From CAIWHR01 sp963713275 (GTDB lineage: Bacteria; Pseudomonadota; Gammaproteobacteria; Burkholderiales; Casimicrobiaceae): a DNA stretch of 64,000 nt. The stretch covers positions 248,001-312,000 of the forward strand of contig CAVQLG010000007.1 in the NCBI GenBank assembly GCA_963713275.1, written 5' to 3'. Below the pieces are notes generated by a model. It did not search any database, was not told the origin of the DNA, and saw nothing but the letters and a program-made list of their open reading frames with translations. Shown in pieces: positions 16,664 through 24,211 of the stretch (positions are counted from its first letter, which is position 1; every line of letters begins with the position of its first letter). A program made the position numbers and the translations under genes.

Positions 16664-17712
16664 GCGGGAGGAAAGAGCTCGCCCGTGGCCGTCGCGTTCG
16701 GCGGCGTCAGGCCGAAGTGCCGCCAGGACAGCGCGGTGGCCACGCGGCCGCGCGAGGTACGCTGCATGAAACCTTGCTGGATGAGAAACGGCTCGAGCAC
16801 GTCCTCGATCGTGTCGCGCTCCTCGCCGATCGCGGCGGCGAGGTTGTCGACGCCGACCGGGCCACCGGCGAACTTGTCGAGGATGGCGTGCAGCAGCTTG
16901 CGGTCCATCACGTCGAGCCCCGAGGCGTCGACGTCGAGCATCGACAGCGCGCCGTCGGCGACGCTGCGGGTCACGGTGCCGTCGGCGCGCACCTGGGCGA
17001 AGTCGCGCACGCGGCGCAGCAGCCGGTTGGCGATGCGTGGCGTGCCGCGCGCGCGCCGGGCGATCTCCAGCGCGCCGTCGGCGTCGATCGCGATCTTCAG
17101 CAGGGCGGCCGAGCGCGTGACGATCCGCGTGAGCTCCTGCGCGCTGTAGAACTCGAGCCGCGCGACGATGCCGAACCGGTCGCGCAGCGGATTGGTCAGC
17201 ATTCCCGCGCGCGTCGTGGCGCCGACCAGCGTGAACGGCGGGAGGTCGAGCTTCACGCTGCGCGCCGCCGGGCCCTCGCCGATCATGATGTCGATCTGGA
17301 AATCCTCGAGCGCCGGATAGAGGATCTCCTCGACCACCGGCGACAGACGATGGATCTCGTCGATGAACAGCACGTCGTTGGGTTCGAGGTTGGTGAGCAG
17401 CGCCGCGAGGTCGCCGGCGCGTTCGAGCACCGGGCCGGAGGTCTGGCGCAGGTTGACGCCGAGTTCGTGGGCGATGATGTGCGAAAGCGTGGTCTTGCCC
17501 AGCCCCGGTGGGCCGAACAGCAGGACGTGATCGAGCGCCTCCCGCCGCTTGCGCGCGGCCTCGATGAAGATCGACAGCTGGCTGCGGATCTTCTCCTGGC
17601 CGACGTAGTGGTCGAGCTGGCGCGGGCGCAGCGCCCGTTCGACGACTTCCTCCTGGGCGCCCGCGACCTTGACGGTCACGAGGCGGTCGAGCTGGTCGTT
17701 TTCGATGGCCAT
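16660..17712 (-). CDS. ruvB: Holliday junction branch-migration helicase RuvB
   Basis: 350 aa AAA+ motor that, with RuvA, drives branch migration of recombination intermediates. Walker A is GPPGLGKTTL (about residues 67-76), Walker B FIDEIHRLSP, sensor 1 VGATTRAGML with the arginine finger of PLRDRFG, and the C-terminal winged helix ends GFMQRTSRGRVAT. It sits 35 bp after ruvA, separated from ruvC by ruvA and a HAD gene. Confidence 0.97.
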   Translation of the reverse strand: MAIENDQLDRLVTVKVAGAQEEVVERALRPRQLDHYVGQEKIRSQLSIFIEAARKRREALDHVLLFGPPGLGKTTLSHIIAHELGVNLRQTSGPVLERAGDLAALLTNLEPNDVLFIDEIHRLSPVVEEILYPALEDFQIDIMIGEGPAARSVKLDLPPFTLVGATTRAGMLTNPLRDRFGIVARLEFYSAQELTRIVTRSAALLKIAIDADGALEIARRARGTPRIANRLLRRVRDFAQVRADGTVTRSVADGALSMLDVDASGLDVMDRKLLHAILDKFAGGPVGVDNLAAAIGEERDTIEDVLEPFLIQQGFMQRTSRGRVATALSWRHFGLTPPNATATGELFPPA

Positions 17713-17747
17713 GCGCGATTCTAGTGGGCTTCGCCGCCGCTTTCGAG

Positions 17748-18329
17748 TCAGGTCTTGGCCAGGAGTTTCAGCGCCTGCCGGATGCCGTCGCCGACCGCGA
17801 GCCCGTCCGGCAGCTGCTTGACGGCGGCGGTGGCCTCTCGGTCGCTGTAGCCCAGCGCCAGCAGCGCGTTGAGCACGTCCGCGGTGACCGCGGGGACGCG
17901 GTTCGTGCCCATCGCGGTCGCCAGCTCCGCACCGAGCTTGTCCTTGAGCTCGAGCAGCAGCCGTTCAGCGGTCTTCTTGCCGATCCCGGGGATCTTGGTC
18001 AGCCGGCCGGTGTCCTGGATCGTCACCGCCTGCGCGAGTTCCGCCACCGACAGTCCGGACAGCACCGACAGCGCGGTGCGCGCGCCGACGCCGCTGATCT
18101 TCAGCAGCTGGCGGAACGCGCGGCGCTCGGACTCGCTGCCGAAGCCGTACAGCAAGTGCGCGTCCTCGCGCACGACCAGATGGGTGAACAGCCCGATGCG
18201 CTCGCCAGGCGCGGGCAGGTTGTAGAAGGTGCTCATCGGCACGTCGACCTCATAGGCCACGCCGTGAACGTCGAGGACGATCTGCGGCGGGTTCTTCTCG
18301 ACGAGGATTCCGGTGAGGCGGCCGATCAT
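17748..18329 (-). CDS. ruvA: Holliday junction branch-migration protein RuvA
   Basis: 193 aa tetrameric Holliday-junction-binding protein. OB-fold start MIGRLTGILVEKNPPQIVLD, two helix-hairpin-helix motifs (LLKISGVGARTALSVLSG and LTKIPGIGKKTAERLLLEL), and the C-terminal RuvB-binding three-helix domain (DVLNALLALGYSDREA). Length and motifs are normal. Confidence 0.97.
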   Translation of the reverse strand: MIGRLTGILVEKNPPQIVLDVHGVAYEVDVPMSTFYNLPAPGERIGLFTHLVVREDAHLLYGFGSESERRAFRQLLKISGVGARTALSVLSGLSVAELAQAVTIQDTGRLTKIPGIGKKTAERLLLELKDKLGAELATAMGTNRVPAVTADVLNALLALGYSDREATAAVKQLPDGLAVGDGIRQALKLLAKT

Positions 18330-18438
18330 GGGAACGGTGCGGAAGGCGCGCGCCGATTATCGCACGCCCCGCCGGGGGCTCCGCCGCGGCGCGGCGTGGT
18401 TGCGGGCCGAAGGGGTCCGGGTCCGCGCGCGCGGGTTG

Positions 18439-19119
18439 CTATCGCGCCCACGCGGCGAGATGCGCCCGCACCTCGTGCAGCGTCGCCACGACCAGCAGCC
18501 CGATCGCCTGCAGCGACGCCGACGGCGGCAGCAGGTCCGGTACCATCACCGGGACCATGCCTGCGGCCAGCGCCCCGCGCACGCCGGGCTCGGAATCCTC
18601 GAGCACCACGCACGCGGCGGGTGCGACCGCGAGCCTGGCGGCCGCTTCGAGGAAGATGTCGGGTGCAGGCTTGCCGCGCGCAACCTCGTCGCCGCCAACC
18701 AATGCCTCGAAGCGGGCGAGCACGCCGGTCTGCTCGAGCTTCGCCTGCGCGCGCGCCCGCCGCGTCGACGTGGCGACCGCCTTGGGTATCGCCGCGGCCT
18801 CGAGCCAGCCGAGGAGCTCCAGCAGGCCGGGCTTGAACGCGATGCCCTCGCGCCGGACGATGTCGTCGTACGCGCCGTGCCACGCCTGCATCAGCGTGTC
18901 CACCGGGTAGTCGGCGCCGTGGTGTTCGGCGATGATCGTCCGGCAGTCGGTGAAGCTGCGCCCGACGAGCCGGTCGTTGATCGTGCGGTCGAAGGCGATG
19001 CCCAGCGCTTGCGCGGCCTCGATCCAGGCCCGCGCGGCGAGCGGCTCGGTGTCGAGCATCAGGCCGTCCATGTCGAAGATCACCGCCGTCGGGCGACGGC
19101 TGCGCGGCGGAGGGAACAT
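18439..19119 (-). CDS. HAD-superfamily hydrolase (phosphatase/phosphomutase-like)
   Basis: 226 aa. Motif I is FDMDGLMLDTEP with nucleophile D near residue 17, motif II VATSTRRAR, motif III K in GKPAPDIFLEAA, and motif IV VLEDSEPGVRGA. The cap inserts after motif I as in beta-phosphoglucomutase and phosphoglycolate phosphatase (class C1). The physiological substrate is unknown. Its ATG overlaps the ruvC stop (TGATG), so it is co-translated in the ruv operon. 109 bp separate it from ruvA. Confidence 0.87.
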   Translation of the reverse strand: MFPPPRSRRPTAVIFDMDGLMLDTEPLAARAWIEAAQALGIAFDRTINDRLVGRSFTDCRTIIAEHHGADYPVDTLMQAWHGAYDDIVRREGIAFKPGLLELLGWLEAAAIPKAVATSTRRARAQAKLEQTGVLARFEALVGGDEVARGKPAPDIFLEAAARLAVAPAACVVLEDSEPGVRGALAAGMVPVMVPDLLPPSASLQAIGLLVVATLHEVRAHLAAWAR

Positions 19120-19679
19120 CAGATCAGACGCCCCTTGCGGACGCGGTACCCGGTCCGGCGCAGCCCGCCCAGCCCGTCGCCGCCGTGCGCGTGCGCGATG
19201 GCGCAGGCAAGCGCGTCGGCGGCGTCCGGCGAGGGGGCCCCGGGCAACCGGAGCAGGCGGCGCACCATCTCCTGCACCTGCGCCTTGGCGGCCTTGCCGT
19301 GCCCGACCACCGCCTGCTTGACCTGCAGCGCGGTGTACTCCGCCACCGGCAGATCGGCGAGCACGGCGGCGGCGATCGCCGCGCCGCGCGCCTGCCCGAG
19401 CAGCAGCGTCGATTGCGGGTTCACGTTGACGAAGACTTTCTCCACGGCGACCTCGGTCGGATGTTCGCGAGCGATGATCGAGGACAGGTCCTGCAAGATG
19501 ACCTTGAGGCGGTCGGGCAGCGCATCCTGGTCGCGGCTCCTGATGCAACCGCAGGTCACGTAGCTCAGACGACCGGCCGTCGCCGCGATCACGCCGAACC
19601 CGGTGACGCGCAGGCCCGGATCGACCCCCAGGATGCGCCGTTCCGGACCCGCCGCGGACGGGCTCCGCCGCGAGTCCAA
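19119..19679 (-). CDS. ruvC: Crossover junction endodeoxyribonuclease RuvC
   Basis: 186 aa Holliday-junction resolvase. Acidic catalytic residues are visible in ILGVDPGLRVTGFG (D), AVEKVFVNVNPQS (E) and DAADALACAIAHA (two D). Its end overlaps the HAD gene start. About a dozen residues precede the usual family start (RRILGVDPG), so a shorter N-terminus is possible. Confidence 0.96.
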   Translation of the reverse strand: MDSRRSPSAAGPERRILGVDPGLRVTGFGVIAATAGRLSYVTCGCIRSRDQDALPDRLKVILQDLSSIIAREHPTEVAVEKVFVNVNPQSTLLLGQARGAAIAAAVLADLPVAEYTALQVKQAVVGHGKAAKAQVQEMVRRLLRLPGAPSPDAADALACAIAHAHGGDGLGGLRRTGYRVRKGRLI

Positions 19680-19686
19680 CGCCGCG

Positions 19687-20007
19687 TTACTCGACGACCA
19701 CGGCGGTGCCCGCGGCGGTGACCATCAGCATCGACCCGCCCTGGCCGACGGTCTCGTAGTCGAGATCGACGCCGATCACCGCGTTGGCGCCGAGCTTGGC
19801 CGCGGCGGCGCCCATCTCGGCCAGCGCCGTTTCGCGCGCGCTCGCCAGGACGTTCTCGTAGGACCCCGCGCGCCCGCCGACGATGTCGCGCACCGAGGCA
19901 AACAGATCGCGCACGATGTTGGCGCCGACAATCGCCTCACCGGTGACGATCCCCGCGTACTTCACGATGCGCCGGCCCTCCAGCGTGGGGGTGGTGGTGA
20001 ACAGCAT
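19687..20007 (-). CDS. YbjQ/UPF0145 family protein
   Basis: 106 aa, complete domain of the YbjQ (DUF74) family, putative heavy-metal-binding pentameric proteins. Typical features are TTPTLEGRRIVKYAGIVTGE, GSYENVLASARETALAEM and AVIGVDLDYETVGQGGSMLM. No function is established. It lies between yebC and ruvC on the same strand. Confidence 0.9.
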   Translation of the reverse strand: MLFTTTPTLEGRRIVKYAGIVTGEAIVGANIVRDLFASVRDIVGGRAGSYENVLASARETALAEMGAAAAKLGANAVIGVDLDYETVGQGGSMLMVTAAGTAVVVE

Positions 20008-20043
20008 GATGGCCTCCGGTAGGGTCTGCCGCGGCGCGAAGGA

Positions 20044-20772
20044 TCAGGCTTCGTCGACCACGGCCGAAGTGTAGATCGCCTGCACGTCGTCGAGGCTCTC
20101 CAGCGCGTCGAGCAGTTTCTGCATCTTCACCGCATCCTCGCCGGTCATCACCACCTCGGTCGACGGCTTCATCGACACCTCGGCGAACGCGGGCTTGAAG
20201 CCGGCGCGGGCCAGCGCGTCCTTGACCGCGACGAAGTCGTGGGGGCCGGTGATGACTTCGAGGCTGCCGTCGTCGTTGGCGACGACGTCGTCGGCGCCGG
20301 CGTCGAGGGCGGCCTCCATCAGCCGGTCCTCGTCGGTGCCCGGCGCGAACACGATCTGGCCGCAGTGCTTGAACAGAAACGCGACCGATCCGTCGGTGCC
20401 GAGATTCCCGCCGTGCTTGGAAAACGCGTGTCGAACGTCGGCGACGGTGCGCGTGCGGTTATCGGTCATGCAATCGACGATCACCGCAGCGCCGTTGATC
20501 CCGTAGCCTTCGTAGCGGATCTCCTCGTAGCTGACGCCTTCGAGGTCGCCCGACCCCCGCTTGATCGCGCGCTCGATCGTGTCCTTCGGCATGTTGTTGT
20601 CGGTCGCCTTGTCCATCGCGAGGCGCAGTCGCGGGTTGGCCCCCGGGTCGCCGCCGCCCAGGCGCGCGGCGACGGTGATCTCCTTGATCAGGCGCGTGAA
20701 GATCTTGCCGCGCTTGGCGTCGGTCGCGGCCTTCTTGTGCTTGATGTTCGCCCATTTGCTGTGGCCAGCCAT
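20044..20772 (-). CDS. yebC: YebC/PmpR-family transcriptional regulator or translation factor
   Basis: 242 aa. The invariant start MAGHSKWANIKHKKAATDAKRG and the GYGINGAAVIVDCMTDNRTRT segment define the family. Members are known as DNA-binding regulators and as factors that help ribosomes at difficult motifs. It commonly lies upstream of ruvC, as here. Confidence 0.95.
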   Translation of the reverse strand: MAGHSKWANIKHKKAATDAKRGKIFTRLIKEITVAARLGGGDPGANPRLRLAMDKATDNNMPKDTIERAIKRGSGDLEGVSYEEIRYEGYGINGAAVIVDCMTDNRTRTVADVRHAFSKHGGNLGTDGSVAFLFKHCGQIVFAPGTDEDRLMEAALDAGADDVVANDDGSLEVITGPHDFVAVKDALARAGFKPAFAEVSMKPSTEVVMTGEDAVKMQKLLDALESLDDVQAIYTSAVVDEA

Positions 20773-20832
20773 CGCGGTTCTCGAGTATTGCGGGTGCGAA
20801 ACGCGCGATTATACCGGCCCGTCGATGAGGGG

Positions 20833-21426
20833 TCAGGCGACGAGCCCCTGCTGTTGCAGGAATCGGCGCAGCACCTGCAGCCGAAGGGCGGCGTCGTTGA
20901 TCTCCAGCATGCTCTGGCGGACGGACAGCGGCAGCGGCAGGGATTCCGCGAGACGGTAGCCGATCCACGACGCGTCGTCGGGCTGCACGGGCGTGGGGAA
21001 CCGCAGCGGACCGATGCGGCGAGCGATGAGCTCGACCAGCTGGGCGAGCGGCCGGCAATCCGCGGGCAGCGGCACGGCGGCCTCGTCGGCGATGGCGGTC
21101 GTCTCGCCGACGACGAGTCCGTCGGCAGCGACCCGGTGCGAAACCACGCGAAAACGCGATTCGCCGCGCGAGCGCAGGTGGAGTATCCCGGGCTCCGGCA
21201 TGTCGAAGTCGACGATCCGGGCGAGGGTGCCGACCGGCGCGAACGCCGGGACTGCGCGGTCGGGCCCCATCACCTCGGCGCCGTCGCGGATGAGGCACAC
21301 GCCGAACGGGCGGTCGTCGCGCAGGCAGGTCTTCGCGAGGGCGATGTAGCGTTGCTCGAAGACTCGCAGCGGGAGCAGCCCGCCCGGAAACAGGACCGTG
21401 CGCAGCGGGAAGAGCGGCAACGTCAT
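20833..21426 (-). CDS. Lon-protease substrate-binding-domain protein
   Basis: 197 aa made of a single LON N-terminal domain (LPLFPLRTVLFPGGLLPLRVFEQRY) with no ATPase or protease domain. Stand-alone LonSBD proteins are widespread and of unknown role, possibly peptide or substrate binding. It lies between ubiX and yebC on the same strand. Confidence 0.9.
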   Translation of the reverse strand: MTLPLFPLRTVLFPGGLLPLRVFEQRYIALAKTCLRDDRPFGVCLIRDGAEVMGPDRAVPAFAPVGTLARIVDFDMPEPGILHLRSRGESRFRVVSHRVAADGLVVGETTAIADEAAVPLPADCRPLAQLVELIARRIGPLRFPTPVQPDDASWIGYRLAESLPLPLSVRQSMLEINDAALRLQVLRRFLQQQGLVA

Positions 21427-21463
21427 CGCCGCAACCGCGACGGCGCGAGCGGCGGGACGGACT

Positions 21464-22114
21464 TCATGCGGGTGTCGCGTCTGCCGGCGGCGCCGGGTCG
21501 GCGCGCTCGTCGCCCCAGCGCGGACCGAGGGCGTGCGGCACGCCCAGCTGGTCCAGCACCCGGGCGACGACGAAGTCGACGAGATCGGAGATCGCCTGCG
21601 GGCGGGCGTAGAAGCCGGGCGCCGGCGGCAGGATCACGGCACCGGCGCGCGCCAGCTTGAGCATGTTGTCGAGGTGAATCACCGACAGCGGCGTCTCGCG
21701 CGGCACCAGCACCAGCGGCCGCCGTTCCTTGAGCATCACGTCGGCAGCGCGCTCGATCAGGTTGTCGGCGAGTCCGTGGGCGATCGCGCCCAGCGTGCCC
21801 ATGGTGCAGGGACACACGGCCATCGCGTCGGCAGGATTGGAGCCAGACGCCACACAGGCCATCCAGTCCTCGCGCCCGAACACCGTCAGCTGGCCTTCCG
21901 CCGCCCGGTAGCGCGCGCTCAGGACGCGTGCCGCCTCGCGCGGCTGCGGCGGCAGCACGAGTTCGCATTCCTGCCGCGCGACGATCTGCGCCGCCGGCGA
22001 GTAGACCAGATAGACACGGCAGCGCGCCGCCAGCAGGCAGTCGAGCAGTCGCAGCCCGTAGGGCATGCCGGACGCCCCGGTGTACGCCAGGGTGATCGTC
22101 TGCGGGGCGTTCAT
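21464..22114 (-). CDS. ubiX: Flavin prenyltransferase UbiX
   Basis: 216 aa flavoprotein that makes prenylated FMN, cofactor of the UbiD decarboxylase in ubiquinone synthesis. Motifs: AYTGASGMPYGLRLL (flavin-phosphate loop), ASGSNPADAMAVCPCTMGTLG, and RRPLVLVPRETPLS followed by IHLDNMLKLARAGAVI. It starts 37 bp downstream of rapZ. Confidence 0.95.
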   Translation of the reverse strand: MNAPQTITLAYTGASGMPYGLRLLDCLLAARCRVYLVYSPAAQIVARQECELVLPPQPREAARVLSARYRAAEGQLTVFGREDWMACVASGSNPADAMAVCPCTMGTLGAIAHGLADNLIERAADVMLKERRPLVLVPRETPLSVIHLDNMLKLARAGAVILPPAPGFYARPQAISDLVDFVVARVLDQLGVPHALGPRWGDERADPAPPADATPA

Positions 22115-22151
22115 CGTCGAGGTCCGGGGGCGGGGTGCCCGGCGGTGCCGG

Positions 22152-22988
22152 TCAGTCGAGCTCGCGGTGGCGCTTGAGCACCGGGTACCGGGGCGAGAAC
22201 GCCAGCGCGAGCCGCTCGACGAAATAGACGGACCGGTGGCGCCCGCCGGTGCAGCCGATCGCCACCGTGAGGTTGTTGCGGTTGTCGCGCGCGTAGTCCG
22301 GAAGCCAGCTGCCGACGAAGTGGTAGATGTCGCCGTACATGCGCTCGACCTCGGGTGCGAGCTCGAGGAAATCGACCACCGGCGCGTCGCGGCCGGTCAG
22401 CGGACGCAGCTGCGGCTCGTAGTGCGGATTGGGCAGGCAGCGGACGTCGAAGACGAGGTCAGCGTCGAGCGGCACCCCGTGCTTGAAGCCGAACGACTCG
22501 AACAGCAGCGTCAGCCCCGAGGGATCGACGCTGACGAAGTCCTTGATCCACGCGCGCAGCGAGGCCGCGGGCAGGTTGCTGGTGTCGAAGACGAAGCCTA
22601 GCGTGCGCACGTCGGCGACCAGCGAGCGCTCGAACTCGATCGCCTCGGGAAGCGTGCGGCTGCCGCCGGCAAACGGGTGGCGCCGGCGGGTTTCGGAAAA
22701 GCGCTTGACCAGCGTCTCGGTCTGCGCCTCCAGGAACAGGAAGCGGGCCGCGAGGCGGCGCTCCTTCAGCTTGGCGATCGCCTGCGGCAGGTCGCGGAAC
22801 CCCGGGGCGATCTTGACATCGAGCGCGATGGCCAGGCGGTCGCGACCGGCCGCCAGCAGGTAGTCGACCGTCTCCTGCAGCAGCGGCAGCGGGAGGTTGT
22901 TGACGACGTAGTAGCCCGAATCCTCGAGCGCGCCCAGCGCCACGTTCTTGCCGGAGCCCGAAAGCCCGCCGATGAGGAGGAGGTCCAT
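22152..22988 (-). CDS. rapZ: RNase adapter protein / nucleotide-binding protein RapZ
   Basis: 278 aa. N-terminal P-loop GLSGSGKN (residues 8-15), Walker-B-like segment DVKIAPGFRD, and the C-terminal domain with IGCTGGRHRSVYFVERLA. In enterobacteria RapZ controls glucosamine-6-phosphate synthase mRNA through RNase E and small RNAs; whether it does so here is unknown. It usually follows hprK directly, but here an 11-kb accessory block lies between them. ATG 22988 is chosen because family similarity starts at MDLLLIGGLSG. Confidence 0.94.
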   Translation of the reverse strand: MDLLLIGGLSGSGKNVALGALEDSGYYVVNNLPLPLLQETVDYLLAAGRDRLAIALDVKIAPGFRDLPQAIAKLKERRLAARFLFLEAQTETLVKRFSETRRRHPFAGGSRTLPEAIEFERSLVADVRTLGFVFDTSNLPAASLRAWIKDFVSVDPSGLTLLFESFGFKHGVPLDADLVFDVRCLPNPHYEPQLRPLTGRDAPVVDFLELAPEVERMYGDIYHFVGSWLPDYARDNRNNLTVAIGCTGGRHRSVYFVERLALAFSPRYPVLKRHRELD

Positions 22989-23460
22989 GGATGCGGCGAC
23001 AGCGGCGCGAGCGTGCGGAACCGGTTGGGGGGCGGCAGGGTGAGCTCGGATGACGGGCAAACGTCCGAAGGCGCGAGCATAGCAAAACCGCGCGGCCGCG
23101 GGCGGCGGTCGGGGGCACTGGCGGCGAGGCCATGCGGCGAGCGCAGCGGGTGCGCTCCGTCGGCGGGTTTGCTCCGGCGTGTCGGGTCTGACGGTTCACG
23201 GGCGCGCAGATCGGCGGCATTCTGAGGTGCGCCGTGCACTGCCCGGCGCAGGCGTTCATCGGAGTGCGCCACCATGGCTGCCTGCGGGGGGCGCCGAAGG
23301 CGTGCCGTCAACCGCTCGGCGCGAGCCTCATCCGAGCGGACTAGGCGTTATGGACGAATTGACGCCCCACGGGCACCTGCGCGATGGTGTGCGCACGAAA
23401 CGGCGCAACGCGACGCGGGCAGGGGGCGTCTGCGATCGAGACGAAAGGCAGGGTGATCCG
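22989..23460. other. Intergenic region, no gene recognised
   Basis: 472 bp between the divergent rapZ and the small membrane-protein gene, marking the left edge of the accessory block. The right part has an in-frame extension of the downstream ORF (ATG 23350) with no recognisable content. I see no RNA gene, att-like repeat or transposase remnant. Confidence 0.5.
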
Positions 23461-24003
23461 ATGAGCGGTGTGATCTTGATGGTCGCGATCGGTCTGTGGG
23501 CCGTGGTCGGCCGCTGGGTGTGGCGGGACTTCGTTCGTCGGCACGTTCCCCAGCAGCGCGCACGCGCCGCCGGAATCGCCTTCGCCGTCGCGTGGTTCGT
23601 CGTGCCGGTGGGCGACGAGATCCTCGGCGCGTACCACTTCAAGCGCCTGTGTGCGGAGATCCCGCCCACCCGGTACTACGGGCCCATCGCGGTCGGCCCG
23701 GGGGCGTTCTTCGACGAACAAGGGAACCCCCGATGGAAGAACGCGGACGAGTTCTTCGCGATTAGAAGGAAGTCCAACGATTGGGATAGAATCTGGGACC
23801 GGCGGACCGAGAGGACGGTCATCGCGCGGTGGCCGATGAGGGTGATCCAGACACGTAACGCGTACCACGACAAGTCCACGGGGAGGCTGGTCATAGAGTC
23901 GTATTACCGAGGCTCGGGCGGGGGCTTGCTCAAACGCTTTGTTGGAGGCGATTTCACAAGTGGCTACAGCTGCCTATCAAAGGGAGCGTTTCCCAAGGAC
24001 TAA
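23461..24003 (+). CDS. Hypothetical small membrane-associated protein
   Basis: 180 aa, not recognised. Two hydrophobic stretches near the N-terminus (GVILMVAIGLWAVVG at about 3-18; AAGIAFAVAWFVVPVG at about 36-52) are followed by a charged, Trp/Arg-rich domain (SNDWDRIWDRRTERTV), with two cysteines (CAEIPP, YSCLSKG). Base composition is visibly richer in A/T than the neighbours toward the 3' end. It lies just 5' of the broken RTX gene in the same direction and may be functionally linked to it. ATG 23461 is chosen because the membrane helix starts there; ATG 23350 is also in frame. Confidence 0.55.
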   Translation: MSGVILMVAIGLWAVVGRWVWRDFVRRHVPQQRARAAGIAFAVAWFVVPVGDEILGAYHFKRLCAEIPPTRYYGPIAVGPGAFFDEQGNPRWKNADEFFAIRRKSNDWDRIWDRRTERTVIARWPMRVIQTRNAYHDKSTGRLVIESYYRGSGGGLLKRFVGGDFTSGYSCLSKGAFPKD

Positions 24004-24211
24004 GACACGATTGTGTTTGCAATGCGGCGAAGGGCCGATCGGAGGTAACCGATGAAGACGAGCGAGCAGAAGCATTCCTTGACGCGGTGTTGGCCGATAT
24101 TGCTTATGTGGATGGGCTCGGTCCGAGCTGACGGGAGTGACCGCTGGCGGAGGTGATAAAGTTCCGTATGTCGAAGCCGCTTGCCAGACGTAGTCGGCAG
24201 GTCGCTTTGAA

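Noticed and set aside
23179..23460. Longer N-terminus for the small membrane protein
   Set aside because: The extension (from GTG 23179 or ATG 23350) is Arg/Pro-rich with no recognisable domain, and the hydrophobic start at ATG 23461 looks like the natural N-terminus.
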